Source of the DNA: Lachnospiraceae bacterium UBA3386
GTDB lineage: Bacteria > Bacillota > Clostridia > Lachnospirales > Lachnospiraceae
Assembly (NCBI GenBank): GCA_002358875.1
Contig: DEPS01000205.1
Span: 1-7,197 of the forward strand
Direction of reading: 5' to 3'
Length of the DNA stretch: 7,197 nt
In this document: in pieces, positions 6,691 to 7,197 of the stretch
Position numbering within the stretch: position 1 is the first letter of the stretch
Layout of the letters: the number at the start of each line of letters is the position of its first letter
The notes under the pieces: generated by a model
Database searches by the model: none
The model's input: only the letters and a program-made list of their open reading frames with translations
Told to the model about the DNA's origin: nothing
Position numbers and translations under genes: made by a program

Positions 6691-7164
6691 TTATTTTTCT
6701 TCCCCGGAAACAAGGTCTTCATGATCCGAATCAGGGTCAACCTGTGCCTGTTCAGCCAAAGGACCTTCCTCTGAAGCTCCTTCAATCACGGCGGCTTCCG
6801 CAGAACCTTCTTCTGTTACTGATACTGCTTCCCCTGCTTCTGTTGAAAGCTCTTCCTGGCCGGCTGCCCCGTCAGGATTCCCCTTCTCCTGCGCAGCTTC
6901 CGCCGCAGGAACGACATACTCCTCTTCGATCTCGTCCTCTGCCAGTATCCTGATCTCCTCCTGGTTCAGTTCATCGATCGCGATCGCAAGGGGCTTTTCT
7001 CCCCTTGAGACCTTTACTAAAGGCTCATCCCCGTCCACGATCTGGCGGGCACGTTTTGCTGTTGCCATAACGATCGAATAACGGCTGTTGATGACCGGAG
7101 TCTCGCCTTCTTCGACATTTTTGTTGACTACCTTCATAAGATCCACATAAGACGGATGAATCAT
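6691..7164 (-). CDS. rpoZ: DNA-directed RNA polymerase omega subunit with acidic C-terminal extension
   Basis: Small RNA polymerase subunit that helps beta-prime folding and assembly. Residues 1-75 match the omega family: MIHPSYVDLMKVVN at the N-terminus, NSRYSIVMATAKRARQIVDG (26-45) as the core helix, then KPLAIAIDELNQEEIRIL (57-74). The protein has 157 residues, about twice the common Firmicutes length. The extra part (about 76-157) is rich in Glu, Asp, Ala and Gly, with 27 acidic residues and only two lysines, and is presumably disordered. The frame is open throughout and rimO follows without a gap, so the tail is not an obvious frameshift product. An SD-like AAAGGA (7175-7180) lies 10 nt before the ATG. 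The 33 nt upstream probably follow another operon gene outside the window, often gmk in Firmicutes. Confidence 0.92.
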   Translation of the reverse strand: MIHPSYVDLMKVVNKNVEEGETPVINSRYSIVMATAKRARQIVDGDEPLVKVSRGEKPLAIAIDELNQEEIRILAEDEIEEEYVVPAAEAAQEKGNPDGAAGQEELSTEAGEAVSVTEEGSAEAAVIEGASEEGPLAEQAQVDPDSDHEDLVSGEEK

Positions 7165-7197
7165 AGACTACCATTCCTTTCCAAATCAAAAATTAAT

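Overview
The window looks like chromosome from a Gram-positive Clostridia bacterium, probably Lachnospiraceae-like. The evidence is a type III glutamine synthetase, Shine-Dalgarno (SD) sites close to consensus, sigma-A-type promoters, and a run of housekeeping genes in the order rpoZ, rimO, pgsA, thiN. This is inferred from gene content and signals; no search was run. There is no rRNA, tRNA, CRISPR array or recognisable insertion sequence.

Layout, left to right. (1) Positions 1-1331, minus strand: the first 443 residues of a membrane protein that runs off the left edge. It joins a four-helix MotA/TolQ/ExbB-type ion-channel module to a cytoplasmic EAL (cyclic-di-GMP phosphodiesterase fold) domain with altered active-site residues. 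(2) Positions 1332-1754: a divergent intergenic region with one promoter facing each way, a 32-bp inverted repeat overlapping the minus-strand -10 box, and a structured leader of about 175 nt with a terminator-like hairpin just before the next gene. (3) Positions 1755-3848, plus strand: glnN, glutamine synthetase type III. (4) Positions 3849-4012: a convergent gap with a nested stem structure and a hairpin that can terminate transcription from both sides. (5) Positions 4010-7164, minus strand: a tight operon read right to left as rpoZ (RNA polymerase omega with a long acidic tail), rimO (S12 methylthiotransferase), pgsA (phosphatidylglycerophosphate synthase) and thiN (thiamine pyrophosphokinase). 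At the rpoZ/rimO and pgsA/thiN junctions the stop codon is followed immediately by the next ATG.

The right half is ordinary core metabolism and information processing. glnN makes glutamine from ammonium and glutamate. The unusual part is the left edge: a proton-channel-like module on the same chain as an apparently degenerate EAL domain suggests a c-di-GMP-responsive channel or a channel-linked signalling receptor. It is divergently transcribed from glnN across a shared regulatory region. Its function and any MotB/ExbD-like partner cannot be seen here.
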